This document shows positions 34,542-43,733 of a DNA stretch of 64,000 nt, one piece after another. The translations under genes and the position numbers were made by a program. The stretch spans positions 52,486 through 116,485 of the forward strand of contig RAYE01000006.1 in the NCBI GenBank assembly GCA_003612285.1, written 5' to 3'. Position 1 is the first letter of the stretch; each line of letters starts with the position of its first letter. The notes beneath the pieces were generated by a model. That model was not told the DNA's origin and ran no database searches. It worked only from the letters and a program-made list of their open reading frames with translations. The stretch is from a bacterium D16-51 (GTDB lineage Bacteria; Bacillota; Clostridia; Lachnospirales; Lachnospiraceae).

Positions 34542-35432
34542 TTTTATTGGCAGATACCGGTTTTTGAGCGCTAAAGACCGGTTTTTTCTGATGTTTTTAT
34601 GTAATTCTTTCCGAATTTTCTCTTTTTTTGGATTCCGTTTCATTAAGCTTAAATGGGCATAGCAATATAGCATTGTTTTGATATACTTAAATTCTGCACA
34701 TTCTGTTAATTCGGGTTTCTTTTTCTTAATAAATGTAAGGTTTTCTGCGCTGTTATAATAGCAGTCCACATTTTGAAGTGAAAAATGGGAGGTCGTAATG
34801 CTGTTGGAACGTTTTCTATAATAGTATGTCTCCTGGTCTAAAAATAATATTTTATTGCATTTTGCATAGACACGGAGCATTACTGGTTCATCTTCATTAA
34901 TACGTCCTTCCGGGAAACGGAATCTTTCAATAATGCTGCGTTTATACAGCCTGTTACAGGAACTGGAGCAGGTTAACAATAACTGCTGCATTGCTTCTGT
35001 GGATGTTTTGCACTGCAGAGGCTGTGCTTTGCTTTTTTGTGGTTTTAAGTGCCCTTTTTTATCTAATACGGTGATACATTTCCCTACAGCACAGTCTGCG
35101 TCATACCTTTTCAGCCCTTGGTATAAAACCTGACAGGCATTTTTGGTAATCCAGTCATCACTGTCCACAAAAAGAATAAAGTCTCCGCTTGCGCAGTCCA
35201 TTCCTGCATTACGGGCGCTTGCAAGCCCGCCATTTTTCTTATGGATAACCTGGATACGGCTGTCTTTTTTTGCATAGGCTTCACATATTTTCCCACATTT
35301 ATCCGGGGAACCATCATCTACAAGGATGATTTCAAGATTGTGGTATGTCTGCTGCAATACGCTTTCAATACATTTTGGCAAATATTCCTGTACTTTATAG
35401 ACTGGAATAATAACGCTGATTTTTTCGTTCAT
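34509..35432 (-). CDS. Glycosyltransferase family 2
   Basis: 307-residue GT-A glycosyltransferase of the surface-polysaccharide cluster. The start at 35432 (MNEKISVIIPVYKVQEYL) follows AAAGGATGAG. The nucleotide-binding and metal motifs are 'EIILVDDGSPDKC', 'KKNGGLASARNAGM' and 'FILFVDSDDWI' (DxD). The last 30 codons run through a terminator-like hairpin (34556-34587) and into the FlhB-like gene on the other strand, so the C-terminus may be an altered one. Sugar donor unknown. Confidence 0.88.
   Translation of the reverse strand: MNEKISVIIPVYKVQEYLPKCIESVLQQTYHNLEIILVDDGSPDKCGKICEAYAKKDSRIQVIHKKNGGLASARNAGMDCASGDFILFVDSDDWITKNACQVLYQGLKRYDADCAVGKCITVLDKKGHLKPQKSKAQPLQCKTSTEAMQQLLLTCSSSCNRLYKRSIIERFRFPEGRINEDEPVMLRVYAKCNKILFLDQETYYYRKRSNSITTSHFSLQNVDCYYNSAENLTFIKKKKPELTECAEFKYIKTMLYCYAHLSLMKRNPKKEKIRKELHKNIRKNRSLALKNRYLPIKLKLLMLICAI
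34556..34587 (+). terminator. Terminator of the rnhB/FlhB-like operon, inside the opposing gene
   Basis: ACCGGTTTTT pairs with AAAGACCGGT across a short loop and is followed by six T. It lies within the coding 3' end of the minus-strand glycosyltransferase. Confidence 0.75.
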
Positions 35433-35477
35433 AAGTATCTCATCCTTTCTTTGCATCATTTAAAAGCAGCGGAAATG

Positions 35478-36566
35478 TTATTGTGTTTTCTTTTTGGCGT
35501 CTTTGTACCTTGCTTTGGTAATTCTTTCGTCAATCTGCAATTTGCGGAGCAGTGCAATCCCACAGGCAAGCGGCCAGTATAAATGTAATGTAAAGAAGAT
35601 AGCTGCTGTACGGATAACAAGCTTCCAGGTGATGGGGCTGATTTTTCCGACATATCTCCCTTTTGCAAGCGCTGCCATTGCCTTTCTGACAAATGGGTGT
35701 TTTCCATAATGTTTTAGCATCTTTACAGAAGATCGGATGCCGTGTTCTTTATATTGCAGTTCCTGTTTTACCAGGAAGAAACTACCGAAAAAGATGTGGA
35801 ATGCCATAAGATCCCCATAGTTTCCTTTTATACGGCGTTCCTTTAAAAATTTCTGGAAATCTGAGGCAATGGAAATCCAGACCGGCATAAAATTTTCTTT
35901 ATAGCGGAATGTAACAGAGCCTTCATTGACACGGTACAGATAAACGCTGTCCGGTATAAAGGCATATACCGGGCGGCAGGCGCAGCATGCCATATTATGT
36001 GCTTTATCCTGTGTAAAAGGATAAGCGCGGCACTTTAGGTTATGCTTTTTTAGGAAACTTTTCCGATATAGTTTTCCCCAGTTATAGGCCAGATGGCCAT
36101 ACATATAAAAGCCTTTAAAGCGGAAATCTACAGTTTTTGTATAATTTCCATCCCGTAAATGGTGGAAATTAGTTTCGCTAATTGTTTTGCCATGAAATCG
36201 GCGGAAGCTGCCTGTAACAATGTCAGCATTTTTTGCCTCTGCTTCTGCAGCCAGCCGGCTGATGGCATGCGCTCCGTCCATACAATCATCAGAGTCCAGA
36301 AAAAATATATATTTTCCAGAAGATGCGTCCATCCCTGTATTTCTGGACAAACCAAGCCCTGCGTTATTCTGGTGGATGGATTGAATATTGGGATACTGCC
36401 TGGCATACCAGTCGCATAGGGCAGGGCAGTTATCCGGGGAACCATCGTCTATTAAAATAATTTCTATTGCAGGATAATCCTGTTTTAAAATGCTGTCAAT
36501 GCATTCTTTTAAATATTGTTCTGTCTTATAAACAGGGACAATAATACTGACTGTTGGTTTTTTCAT
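35478..36566 (-). CDS. Glycosyltransferase family 2
   Basis: 362-residue GT-A enzyme. It starts MKKPTVSIIVPVYKTEQYLKECIDSIL, with 'EIILIDDGSPDNC', 'HQNNAGLGLSRNTGMDASSG' and 'YIFFLDSDDCMDG'. The C-terminal part ('GKISPITWKLVIRTAAIFFTLHLYWPLACG') has a hydrophobic segment that may anchor it to the membrane. Its only ribosome site, AGGAG, lies unusually far (15 bases) from the ATG. It is followed 45 bases later by the second GT2 gene. Confidence 0.87.
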   Translation of the reverse strand: MKKPTVSIIVPVYKTEQYLKECIDSILKQDYPAIEIILIDDGSPDNCPALCDWYARQYPNIQSIHQNNAGLGLSRNTGMDASSGKYIFFLDSDDCMDGAHAISRLAAEAEAKNADIVTGSFRRFHGKTISETNFHHLRDGNYTKTVDFRFKGFYMYGHLAYNWGKLYRKSFLKKHNLKCRAYPFTQDKAHNMACCACRPVYAFIPDSVYLYRVNEGSVTFRYKENFMPVWISIASDFQKFLKERRIKGNYGDLMAFHIFFGSFFLVKQELQYKEHGIRSSVKMLKHYGKHPFVRKAMAALAKGRYVGKISPITWKLVIRTAAIFFTLHLYWPLACGIALLRKLQIDERITKARYKDAKKKTQ

Positions 36567-36639
36567 GTTCTTGCCAAATTTTCTCCTATTCTTTATAATA
36601 TTTATTGTAACAGCCCGAAAACAGTTTTTCAATATGCCG

Positions 36640-36671
36640 GTACACTTTGTTGTGCAGAAATGAGGTTTCAT
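36640..36671 (+). repeat. 3' part of the dispersed leader, copy D
   Basis: TTTGTTGTGCAGAAATGAGG here matches the end of the leader before the ABC ATPase (TTTGTTac...GTGCAGAAATGAGG) and supplies the ribosome site of the next gene. Confidence 0.45.
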
Positions 36672-37634
36672 ATGAAAAAAGATACCATTTTAATTTTCCA
36701 GCAGCCAGAACTGTATTTTTTCCCTTACTTAAAGGATATTGTATTTCCGCCGTTTGGCATCCCACAAAAAAGTTTCCGTTACTTAGTGTATAAAGCCCTG
36801 TACCTTTTGCATATCCCTGCCTGCTCTGTATTCTGGGGTGAATGGAAAAAGCATATAAAAAAGGCAAAGCGGGTAATTATATTTGATTATGGGTATCAGG
36901 CAGGCATGGAAAAATATATTAAAAAATTAAATCCTTCCTGCGAGGTTTTTTTGTTTATCTGGAATTTTATCGACAGGAAACACAAAAACTATAAGCTGTT
37001 TACGGATAAAAATGCAATTTATTCTACTGACAGAGGCTGCTGTAAGGCATATCATTTTAAATATAACCATATGTTCTACCTGCGTTCCTGTTATCGGCCG
37101 TATGATGCACAATTTAAAAACAGGCTGTTTTTCCTTGGCGCAGATAAAGGCCGTGTTATGTACCTTTCTGCTTTAAAAAGGAAGCTTGAAAAGTGCAGCC
37201 TGGACTGTGATATCCGCGTTGTTGTAACATCCAGGAAATATTTTAAAAATCCTATGTTGTCCAGCGTTGTAACAAAGACTCCTTTATGCTATCAGGATTA
37301 CTGTAAGGAATTAAAACATTCCGGCATCCTTTTGGATATTAACCAGAAAGGGCAGTCTGCGCTTACCATGCGTGTGATGGAAGCAATTTATTTTTCCAAA
37401 AAGCTGATTACAAACAACCAGGATATTGTCCATTATAATTTTTATAATGAAAATAATATTTATCTGCTGCCAAAAAAGGTTTCCCAAATTTCGGAAGAGG
37501 ATATCAGGCGTTTTCTGGAAAAGCCTTTTCTTCCATATTCAGAGGAGATTCTGTCATATTATGATTTTGGGCACTGGAAAAAGCAGTTTTTTAGTGCAAA
37601 AGGGAGTAAAGCACTTCATTCCAGTTCTTTATAA
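36672..37634 (+). CDS. Uncharacterised polysaccharide-cluster protein
   Basis: 320 residues with no signal peptide. The start at 36672 is set by GAGG. Segments such as 'ILIFQQPELYFFPYLKDIV', 'KRVIIFDYGYQAGMEKYIKKLNPSCEVFLFIWNFI', 'GADKGRVMYLSALKRKLEKC' and 'SALTMRVMEAIYFSKKLITNNQDIVHYNFYN' recall GT-B-like enzymes of lipopolysaccharide clusters, with the last one resembling a donor-site helix. It is the only plus-strand gene in a minus-strand cluster and its end overlaps the GT4 gene by 44 bases. Its function is not established. Confidence 0.65.
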   Translation: MKKDTILIFQQPELYFFPYLKDIVFPPFGIPQKSFRYLVYKALYLLHIPACSVFWGEWKKHIKKAKRVIIFDYGYQAGMEKYIKKLNPSCEVFLFIWNFIDRKHKNYKLFTDKNAIYSTDRGCCKAYHFKYNHMFYLRSCYRPYDAQFKNRLFFLGADKGRVMYLSALKRKLEKCSLDCDIRVVVTSRKYFKNPMLSSVVTKTPLCYQDYCKELKHSGILLDINQKGQSALTMRVMEAIYFSKKLITNNQDIVHYNFYNENNIYLLPKKVSQISEEDIRRFLEKPFLPYSEEILSYYDFGHWKKQFFSAKGSKALHSSSL

Positions 37635-38676
37635 TATGCTTCATCTGGAATTTTGCAATATTGTCCTGCGCGTGTGCGGCAAATTTCTCCCGTAATGGCG
37701 TATCCTCCATAAGCAGCATTAGTTTTTCTGCCATTTCCCTGCAGTCAAATGGTGGAATCAAGTAGCCGTTCCTGCCATGCTCAATGATTTCATTTGGCCC
37801 GGTTGGGATATCGAAACTGACAATTGGGAGACAAAAGGCCTTTGCCTCCAAAAGGCACATAGGAAGCCCCTCACAGCGGGAGGTCATGACATAAATCTGC
37901 GCCTTTTTTAAATAGCCATTTACATCGTCTGCCCTTCCAGTGAGAATCAGTTGTTTTTCGAGATGGTTTTGTTTTATAACAGACTGCAGGAAAGAGTATT
38001 CTTCCCCATCGCCTACGATAAGCCATTTCCAGCCGGGATATTTTTTCAGGATGGGGACGGCAGTTTTTGCAAGATAATCCATCCCTTTCCTTGGAATTAA
38101 CCGTCCGACGGTTATCAGCCAGGGTTCTTTTTCTTCCGGCTGTATGCCGTCTGTCTCCTGCATAGGGTTATAGATGGCAGAAATGTTTTTTGTCCGTTTT
38201 AGGCATCTGCCATAGGATTGTCTGTCTCCATCTGTCAATGTAACGACGTAGTCTGTCCTCTTCACAGAATATTTCAAAATAAAACGCCGGTACAGGGATT
38301 CCATTTCAAAGCTGTAGTTAAAATGTTCCCACGAAATAATTTTTGTTTTAAGCCCTTTTGCGGCTGGGATAGACAGGATATCTAATACAATATCAATATC
38401 AATGATAATATCAATCTTTTTTTCTTTTAAAAAGCAGCGGAGGCGGGGGATTACTTTCAGGTAGCCAGGCCCTGGGCTGATCCATTTCTTTCCAAGGGCA
38501 TAATGCCTGATATTTTTTTCAAGTGGGAAAAATGGTTTTTTGGCCTGTTCTGTAAGGCTTAAAAACAGGATTTCGTATACTCCCTGTTTTGCCAGGGCAT
38601 TTGCAATCATTGCAGAAACCCGCTCTGTCCCTCCGTTTCTTGTAATGTCGCCGGAAAAAAAGCATATTTTTTTCAT
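37591..38676 (-). CDS. Glycosyltransferase family 4
   Basis: 361-residue GT-B enzyme. The N-terminal acceptor domain starts 'MKKICFFSGDITRNGGTERVSAMIANAL'; the C-terminal donor domain has 'LITVGRLIPRKGMDYLAKT', 'WLIVGDGEEYSFLQ', and the EX7E region 'SRCEGLPMCLLEAKAFCLPIVSFD'. GAAAGGA-type spacing precedes the ATG. In the cluster it probably adds an internal sugar to the lipid-linked repeat unit; donor and linkage unknown. Confidence 0.92.
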   Translation of the reverse strand: MKKICFFSGDITRNGGTERVSAMIANALAKQGVYEILFLSLTEQAKKPFFPLEKNIRHYALGKKWISPGPGYLKVIPRLRCFLKEKKIDIIIDIDIVLDILSIPAAKGLKTKIISWEHFNYSFEMESLYRRFILKYSVKRTDYVVTLTDGDRQSYGRCLKRTKNISAIYNPMQETDGIQPEEKEPWLITVGRLIPRKGMDYLAKTAVPILKKYPGWKWLIVGDGEEYSFLQSVIKQNHLEKQLILTGRADDVNGYLKKAQIYVMTSRCEGLPMCLLEAKAFCLPIVSFDIPTGPNEIIEHGRNGYLIPPFDCREMAEKLMLLMEDTPLREKFAAHAQDNIAKFQMKHIIKNWNEVLYSLLH

Positions 38677-38730
38677 GATTTCCTTCTTTCTGCTGTTTCT
38701 TAATATCGTGGGTTATGCGAATCGTAACAG

Positions 38731-39774
38731 TTACTTTAAATAAAAAGATTTGTACCATTTTGCATAGCGGGAAAGCCCGTCTTCCAGGCTGGTTTTTGGG
38801 TGGAAACCAAAATCTTTTTCTAGTTCGCTGACGTCTGCATAAGTCTGGTATACATCGCCTGGCTGCATTGGGAGAAGTTCCCGTTCCCCTTTTTGGGCAA
38901 TAATGCCTTCTTGCAGAAGGCAGTTTTCCAGTGTATCTACAAAATTTAAAAGGCTTACCGGGCTGCTGTTTCCAATGTTATAAACTTTATGGCGGACGCC
39001 GTTTTTGTCTTCTTTTGGGATGCTTCCTAAAATGTGGGCTGTCCCTTCAATAATGTCGTCAATATAAGTAAAGTCACGGTACATATCACCATAATTAAAT
39101 ATTTTAATTGTTTCCCCTTTTACAAGCCGGTTAGTAAATCCAAAATATGCCATGTCCGGCCTTCCAAGCGGGCCATATACAGTAAAAAAGCGGAGGCCTG
39201 TCATTGGTATCTGGTAAAGTTTACCATAAGAATATGCCAGAAGTTCGTCAGATTTTTTGGTTGCTGCATACAGGCTTACCGGGCAGTCTGTTTTATCTTC
39301 CGTAGAATAGGGGACTTTCTGGTTGCCGCCATATACGCTGGAGGAACTGGCATAGACAAGATGTTTTACGCCACCGGCTCCATTGTCATAGGAATGCCTG
39401 CAGGCTTCCAGGATATTAAAAAAGCCGGTGATATTTGATTCAATATATGCCTCCGGGTTCGTAATGGAATACCGCACGCCTGCCTGTGCCGCAAGGTTTA
39501 CTACAATTTCCGGCTGGTATTTTCCAAATACGGAATCCACTAATTTTTTATCTGCTAAATTTCCATGTATAAAGCAAAACGTCCCTGTATTTGTTTTTTT
39601 TGATATTTCTTCCAGGATGTGCAGCCGCTCTTTTTTCAGGCTGATATCATAATAATCATTTACGCTGTCAAACCCAATTACTGTTACAGAAGGGTTTTGT
39701 TCCATTAGGCGCCTGGAAAGGTAAAACCCAATAAAACCAGCTGCACCGGTTACTAAAATTGTTTTTTCGTTCAT
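38731..39774 (-). CDS. UDP-glucuronate 4-epimerase-like NAD-dependent epimerase
   Basis: Probably interconverts UDP-glucuronate and UDP-galacturonate for the polysaccharide. 347 residues from ATG 39774 (site GAGGTG). Motifs are the Rossmann 'LVTGAAGFIGFYLSRRL', 'NLAAQAGVRYSITNPEAYI', 'YASSSSVYGG', the catalytic YxxxK in 'LYAATKKSDE', and 'GRPDMAYFGFTNRLVKGETIKIFNYGDMYRDFTYIDDI', the last typical of CapI-type enzymes. Its start overlaps the flippase stop by four bases (ATGA), so the two are translationally coupled. Confidence 0.9.
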   Translation of the reverse strand: MNEKTILVTGAAGFIGFYLSRRLMEQNPSVTVIGFDSVNDYYDISLKKERLHILEEISKKTNTGTFCFIHGNLADKKLVDSVFGKYQPEIVVNLAAQAGVRYSITNPEAYIESNITGFFNILEACRHSYDNGAGGVKHLVYASSSSVYGGNQKVPYSTEDKTDCPVSLYAATKKSDELLAYSYGKLYQIPMTGLRFFTVYGPLGRPDMAYFGFTNRLVKGETIKIFNYGDMYRDFTYIDDIIEGTAHILGSIPKEDKNGVRHKVYNIGNSSPVSLLNFVDTLENCLLQEGIIAQKGERELLPMQPGDVYQTYADVSELEKDFGFHPKTSLEDGLSRYAKWYKSFYLK

Positions 39775-41315
39775 TTTTTGCACCTCATTTCTTTTTCGTA
39801 TAGGATCGTATAGGATAGTATCATATGTAAAATACTGCCCATGCGCCAGCTTTTCCGAAAAATCAGATAGTTTATAAGGTTTGGCAGGGCTATGCAAATA
39901 AAACCAGATAAAAGGAAAGCGGGCAGGCTTTTTTCCCGGTAAAACCAGTTTACACAAAAGCAGGCGGCGGCAGTTTCTGAAACAGACAATATCGTGTATT
40001 GAAGCAGGTCTGACAGATAGTGCCTGCTGCTCCTGCAAAGGTAATCACGGAAAAAAGCACGGATACGGAATATAATCTGTATCAGGTAGGATGCCGAGGT
40101 CCCAAGCAGGACGCCGATAATCCCGAATGGTTTTACAAGTAACAGAGAGATTACCAGGTTCGCTGCTGCATAAAAAACAGAGATGCTGCGCTCTTTGTCA
40201 AACATGCCGCTGACTGTCAGCATCATGGCGATTGGAAGCCCAATAATAAACAGGTAGCAGTTAACAACGCAGCATAGAACAGTTTCCGTACTAAGGCGGT
40301 ATCTCTCTGCAAGCCAGAAATCAGTTACAAAAATGGACATGAGAGACATCATGCCCGCTGCGCAAAAAGAGGCAAGAAGGAAAAAAACAAAGGTTACCTG
40401 GCGGAGCACCTGATAGTTTTTTTCCTGATTCTTTTCTGTAAACAAATTGCCAACACTTGGCTGTGCCGCTTGGGACAAGGCCAGCATAATATTGGAAACA
40501 GACTGTGTAATCAGGCTGTAATTGGCGTAACGTCCTGTAATTGCAACACTGATAAAGCTGGAAATAATCAGGTTGTCAGTAGATACTAAAATTTTTGAGG
40601 AAAGCCTGGAAATAAAAATATTTTTAATTTCCCCAAAAATTGTTTTTGTTATACTTCTTTCCAGCGGCTCTTTATTGTATTTTTTTAAAAAAGGGTACTT
40701 TTTATTTACATACCGTATGATCCAGAGGTTTAACGCTGTTTCAACGATAATATTTAAAAAGAGCGCAAGCTGGTAATTTTTCCAAAGCAGCAGCATAATG
40801 ATAATTGCGCCGTAGTTTAATATATTTATAAATAATGTAACAATACTGACAATATATTCTTTTTGGTCGGCGATCAGGATTGAGCGTTTGCAGGAGAGCA
40901 GGTAGGATAATGCAGTCCGCGCCAGCCATAGAAAATAAATTATCCTGATGTAAGAAAGGGAAAAACTGTTGTCTTTTAAAAACAGGTGCACAAATGGCAT
41001 AATGCAAAGCCCCATACACATAATCGCTGCTGCAAATATATAATATGCCTTCTGGTACAGGTTCATCAGGGAGGCTATTTTCTTTTCATCCTGTTCCGCC
41101 AGTGCTTTGTACAGATGGAATACAATTGCAGATGCAATCCCAAGTTCTGATACAGATAGGATGGCAATGATGTTTGAAATAACGCTGTTCATTCCAACCA
41201 GCTCTTCCCCCATAGTCAGGTTCATCACTCTCTGGCTGAAAAATCCAATGAATATCAGTACAAATTGGGAAAGCAGGCTAAAAAAGCTGTTTCGGAATAT
41301 ATTTTTTAAACGCAT
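39771..41315 (-). CDS. Polysaccharide flippase (Wzx/MOP-type)
   Basis: Flips lipid-linked sugar units across the membrane. 514 residues with 12-14 predicted helices. The ATG at 41315 (MRLKNIFRNSFFSLLSQF) follows GGAAGTGAG. Conserved early motifs 'FFSQRVMNLTMGEELVGMNSVISNIIAILSVSELGIASAIVFHLYKAL' place it in the MOP superfamily. It is the first gene of the minus-strand cluster and is coupled to the epimerase. No polymerase (Wzy) is evident in the cluster. Confidence 0.88.
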   Translation of the reverse strand: MRLKNIFRNSFFSLLSQFVLIFIGFFSQRVMNLTMGEELVGMNSVISNIIAILSVSELGIASAIVFHLYKALAEQDEKKIASLMNLYQKAYYIFAAAIMCMGLCIMPFVHLFLKDNSFSLSYIRIIYFLWLARTALSYLLSCKRSILIADQKEYIVSIVTLFINILNYGAIIIMLLLWKNYQLALFLNIIVETALNLWIIRYVNKKYPFLKKYNKEPLERSITKTIFGEIKNIFISRLSSKILVSTDNLIISSFISVAITGRYANYSLITQSVSNIMLALSQAAQPSVGNLFTEKNQEKNYQVLRQVTFVFFLLASFCAAGMMSLMSIFVTDFWLAERYRLSTETVLCCVVNCYLFIIGLPIAMMLTVSGMFDKERSISVFYAAANLVISLLLVKPFGIIGVLLGTSASYLIQIIFRIRAFFRDYLCRSSRHYLSDLLQYTILSVSETAAACFCVNWFYREKSLPAFLLSGFICIALPNLINYLIFRKSWRMGSILHMILSYTILYEKEMRCKK

Positions 41316-41445
41316 TTTCGGACTCACTTCCTTTGGGTTTATTTTAAACGATAGCGTCTGGGCTGTCAAATTTCTTTCTTTTTTGGCTTATTTATGTTAC
41401 ACTAAGAAAAAATCAGGGACAGGGATGCAGAAGGGAAGGTAAAAT

Positions 41446-41799
41446 GTGAAGAGAAATTGCCGTGAAATTGGGGCAGAATATGAAAATAGGGCAGTGGTTT
41501 TCTTAAAAGAAAAAGGATATCAGATTATTAAACAGAATTTCCGGTGCAGGCAGGGGGAGATTGATATTATTGCAAAAGATGGGGAATACCTTGTTTTTGT
41601 AGAAGTAAAGTACCGGAAGAACGCTTATCAGGGTGCGGCGCTAGAGGCTGTAACAATGCAAAAGCAGAGGCGCATTTTGCAGGCGGCAAAGTATTACCTT
41701 TATATCACATCAAAAAGCATGCATGTGCCCTGCCGTTTTGATGTGATTGCGTTTGAAGGGGAACGGGTAACCCATATAGAAAATGCGTTTGGAGGATAG
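41446..41799 (+). CDS. YraN/UPF0102 family protein
   Basis: 117-residue predicted nuclease-fold protein. It starts at GTG 41446 after GGAAGG. The motif order 'GAEYENRAVVFLKEKGYQIIKQNFRCRQGEIDIIAKDGEYLVFVEVKYRKN' matches the endonuclease-like core (E-x-D-x-x-x...E-V-K). The role is not firmly known. The family usually sits near rnhB; here the polysaccharide cluster separates the two, which suggests the cluster was inserted between neighbours. Confidence 0.9.
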   Translation: MKRNCREIGAEYENRAVVFLKEKGYQIIKQNFRCRQGEIDIIAKDGEYLVFVEVKYRKNAYQGAALEAVTMQKQRRILQAAKYYLYITSKSMHVPCRFDVIAFEGERVTHIENAFGG

Positions 41800-41801
41800 A
41801 T

Positions 41802-42569
41802 ATGGAGAACAGGGATATTTACCGTATAGCAATGGAACAGTCTGCATTGGACAACAATTGCAGTGCAGAGGATTTTCTTAAAAACCATCCGGTTATTGTA
41901 GAATCCAGAATAGGGGAAAAGGCACGGAAATACTATAAAGAGCCTGTTGCCTGTAACCTTATTTCTTATGGAAATAATATTGTGGCATCTGTGAAGGAAG
42001 AGAACAGGAAGATTGTGGAAGAATACATAAATAAATTTGAATTTTATCATTGCTTTGAAACACCAAACTTCCATTGGCTGAATGATAGATTGAAAAAGCA
42101 TGGCCAGAAAGTTTGTTTTATGGCGGAATATTATCTTCCTGATGTTGAAAAGCTGCATTCATTACCTTGCAGTTATGAATTGAGAATTTTAGTACAGGCA
42201 GATTTTGGACAATTATATAAGCCAGAGTGGGGCAACGCTTTGTGTGAAGATAGAAAAGAGCTGGACGTCCTTGGCGTTGGAGCGTATGATTCTGGAAAAC
42301 TGATTGGGCTTGCTGGCTGTTCTGCTGATTGTGATACAATGTGGCAGATTGGCGTGGATGTGCTTCCGGAATACAGAAGAAATGGAGTTGCAGCAGCGCT
42401 GACAAGCACTCTGGCAGTGGAAATATTAAAAAGAGGGAAGGTGCCCTTTTATTGTTCTGCATGGTCTAATATACGTTCTGTGCGCAATGCAATAAAAAGC
42501 GGCTTTATCCCTGCATGGGTGGAAATGACAGCGAAGCCGGAGAATATTGTAGACGAAATGAATCAGTAA
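41802..42569 (+). CDS. GNAT-family N-acetyltransferase
   Basis: 255 residues. The C-terminal half holds the GNAT domain: 'VLGVGAYDSGKLIGLAGCSADCDTMWQIGVDVLPEYRRNGVAAALTSTLAVEIL' with the acetyl-CoA loop RRNGVA, then 'FYCSAWSNIRSVRNAIKSGFIPAW'. The N-terminal half ('DIYRIAMEQSALDNNCSAEDFL') is not catalytic. It begins two bases after the yraN stop, so it is in the same operon. Substrate unknown. Confidence 0.85.
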   Translation: MENRDIYRIAMEQSALDNNCSAEDFLKNHPVIVESRIGEKARKYYKEPVACNLISYGNNIVASVKEENRKIVEEYINKFEFYHCFETPNFHWLNDRLKKHGQKVCFMAEYYLPDVEKLHSLPCSYELRILVQADFGQLYKPEWGNALCEDRKELDVLGVGAYDSGKLIGLAGCSADCDTMWQIGVDVLPEYRRNGVAAALTSTLAVEILKRGKVPFYCSAWSNIRSVRNAIKSGFIPAWVEMTAKPENIVDEMNQ

Positions 42570-42590
42570 GCAGATAAAAGGAGGGCGGCT

Positions 42591-43610
42591 ATGAAAGAAG
42601 AGAAGTTATTTTTGCGGAAAGGAATTGCCATTTTAGCAACTGCCTGCATGATGCTGAACCTAATATTGTTTGTGCCCTATGGGGCAAAAGCGGCGGTGGG
42701 GGAGAAAAAAACCGGGCTGAAAAGCCATGTGATGACAGGTTATTGGCAGAATTTTGACAATGGCGCCAAGTGCCTGAAAATCAGTGATGTGCCAAAGGAA
42801 TATAATCTGATTGCCGTGGCGTTCGCATCATCAACCTCTGTTCCGGGAAAGGTAACGTTCCAGTTGGATGGAACGCTTTGCCAAAGGTTAGGCGGCTATA
42901 GTAAGAGGCAGTTTATTAAGGAGATAAAGGCCGCCAAGAAAAAAGGGCAGCGGGTAATCATTTCGGTTGGTGGGGAAAATGGAACGGTCAGCGTTTCAAA
43001 TGCAAAAGAGGCAAAAAGGTTTGCAGACAGCGTATTTAAGCTGATGAAAGAATATAGCTTTGATGGCGTTGATATTGATTTGGAGCATGGGATTCATGCA
43101 AAGTATATGGAAAAAGCCTTGCGGCGGCTTTCTAAAAAAGCAGGAAAGAGCCTGATTATTACAATGGCGCCACAGACTTTGGATATGCAGAATACAAAAA
43201 CAGAGTATTTTAAGCTGGCTCTCAAAATAAAAGATATCCTGACAATTGTAAATACCCAGTATTATAATTCTGGTTCTATGCTTGGGGCTGATGGGAAGGT
43301 TTATTCACAGGGAAGCGTAGATTTTCTGACTGCCCTGGCCGCCATCCAATTAGAAAATGGGTTAAGGCCGGATCAGGTAGGGATTGGGGTGCCTGCTTCT
43401 GAAAAAGGGGCTGGAAGCGGTTATGTGAATCCATCTGTAGTAAACAAGGCTTTAAATTGCCTGGCAAGAGGAAAAAAGGGAGGCAGTTATAAGCCAAAGA
43501 AAAAGTATAAAAAGCTTCGTGGGGCAATGTGCTGGTCTATTAATTGGGATGCGGCAGATGGCTATAAGTTCCTAAAAAAAGTGTCCCCAACTGTGGCGAA
43601 GCTCCCTTGA
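42591..43610 (+). CDS. Secreted glycoside hydrolase family 18 protein
   Basis: Probable chitinase or N-acetylglucosaminidase acting outside the cell. 339 residues: a signal peptide (about 1-35, cleavage near 'AKAAVG'), then a GH18 barrel with 'VIISVGGENG' and the catalytic DGVDIDLE (Asp158-Glu165, acid Glu165), followed by 'MAPQT' and 'TQYYN'. The site is AAGGAGGG. No carbohydrate-binding module is seen. The short barrel resembles bacterial chitinases of the ChiD/chitinase A1 type. It may act on host or fungal glycans or in cell-wall turnover. Confidence 0.88.
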   Translation: MKEEKLFLRKGIAILATACMMLNLILFVPYGAKAAVGEKKTGLKSHVMTGYWQNFDNGAKCLKISDVPKEYNLIAVAFASSTSVPGKVTFQLDGTLCQRLGGYSKRQFIKEIKAAKKKGQRVIISVGGENGTVSVSNAKEAKRFADSVFKLMKEYSFDGVDIDLEHGIHAKYMEKALRRLSKKAGKSLIITMAPQTLDMQNTKTEYFKLALKIKDILTIVNTQYYNSGSMLGADGKVYSQGSVDFLTALAAIQLENGLRPDQVGIGVPASEKGAGSGYVNPSVVNKALNCLARGKKGGSYKPKKKYKKLRGAMCWSINWDAADGYKFLKKVSPTVAKLP

Positions 43611-43621
43611 GTAAAAAAGGA

Positions 43622-43712
43622 GTCAAATACCCCGCGCGCAGTCGCCAAGTGCAAAGGAACTTTCAGTTCCTTGCAAGCATTGCGTTTGGCTCGTTGCATA
43701 CGCGAGAATAAA
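43622..43712 (+). repeat. 91-bp structured repeat, copy 2
   Basis: Starts GTCAAATACCCCGCGCGCAG and ends CATACGCGAGAATAAA. It is nearly identical to 57308-57398 and, reversed, to 21116-21190. It lies 11 bases after the GH18 stop and 21 bases before the prs start. Confidence 0.92.
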
Positions 43713-43733
43713 AACTAAGAAATGAGGAATGTT

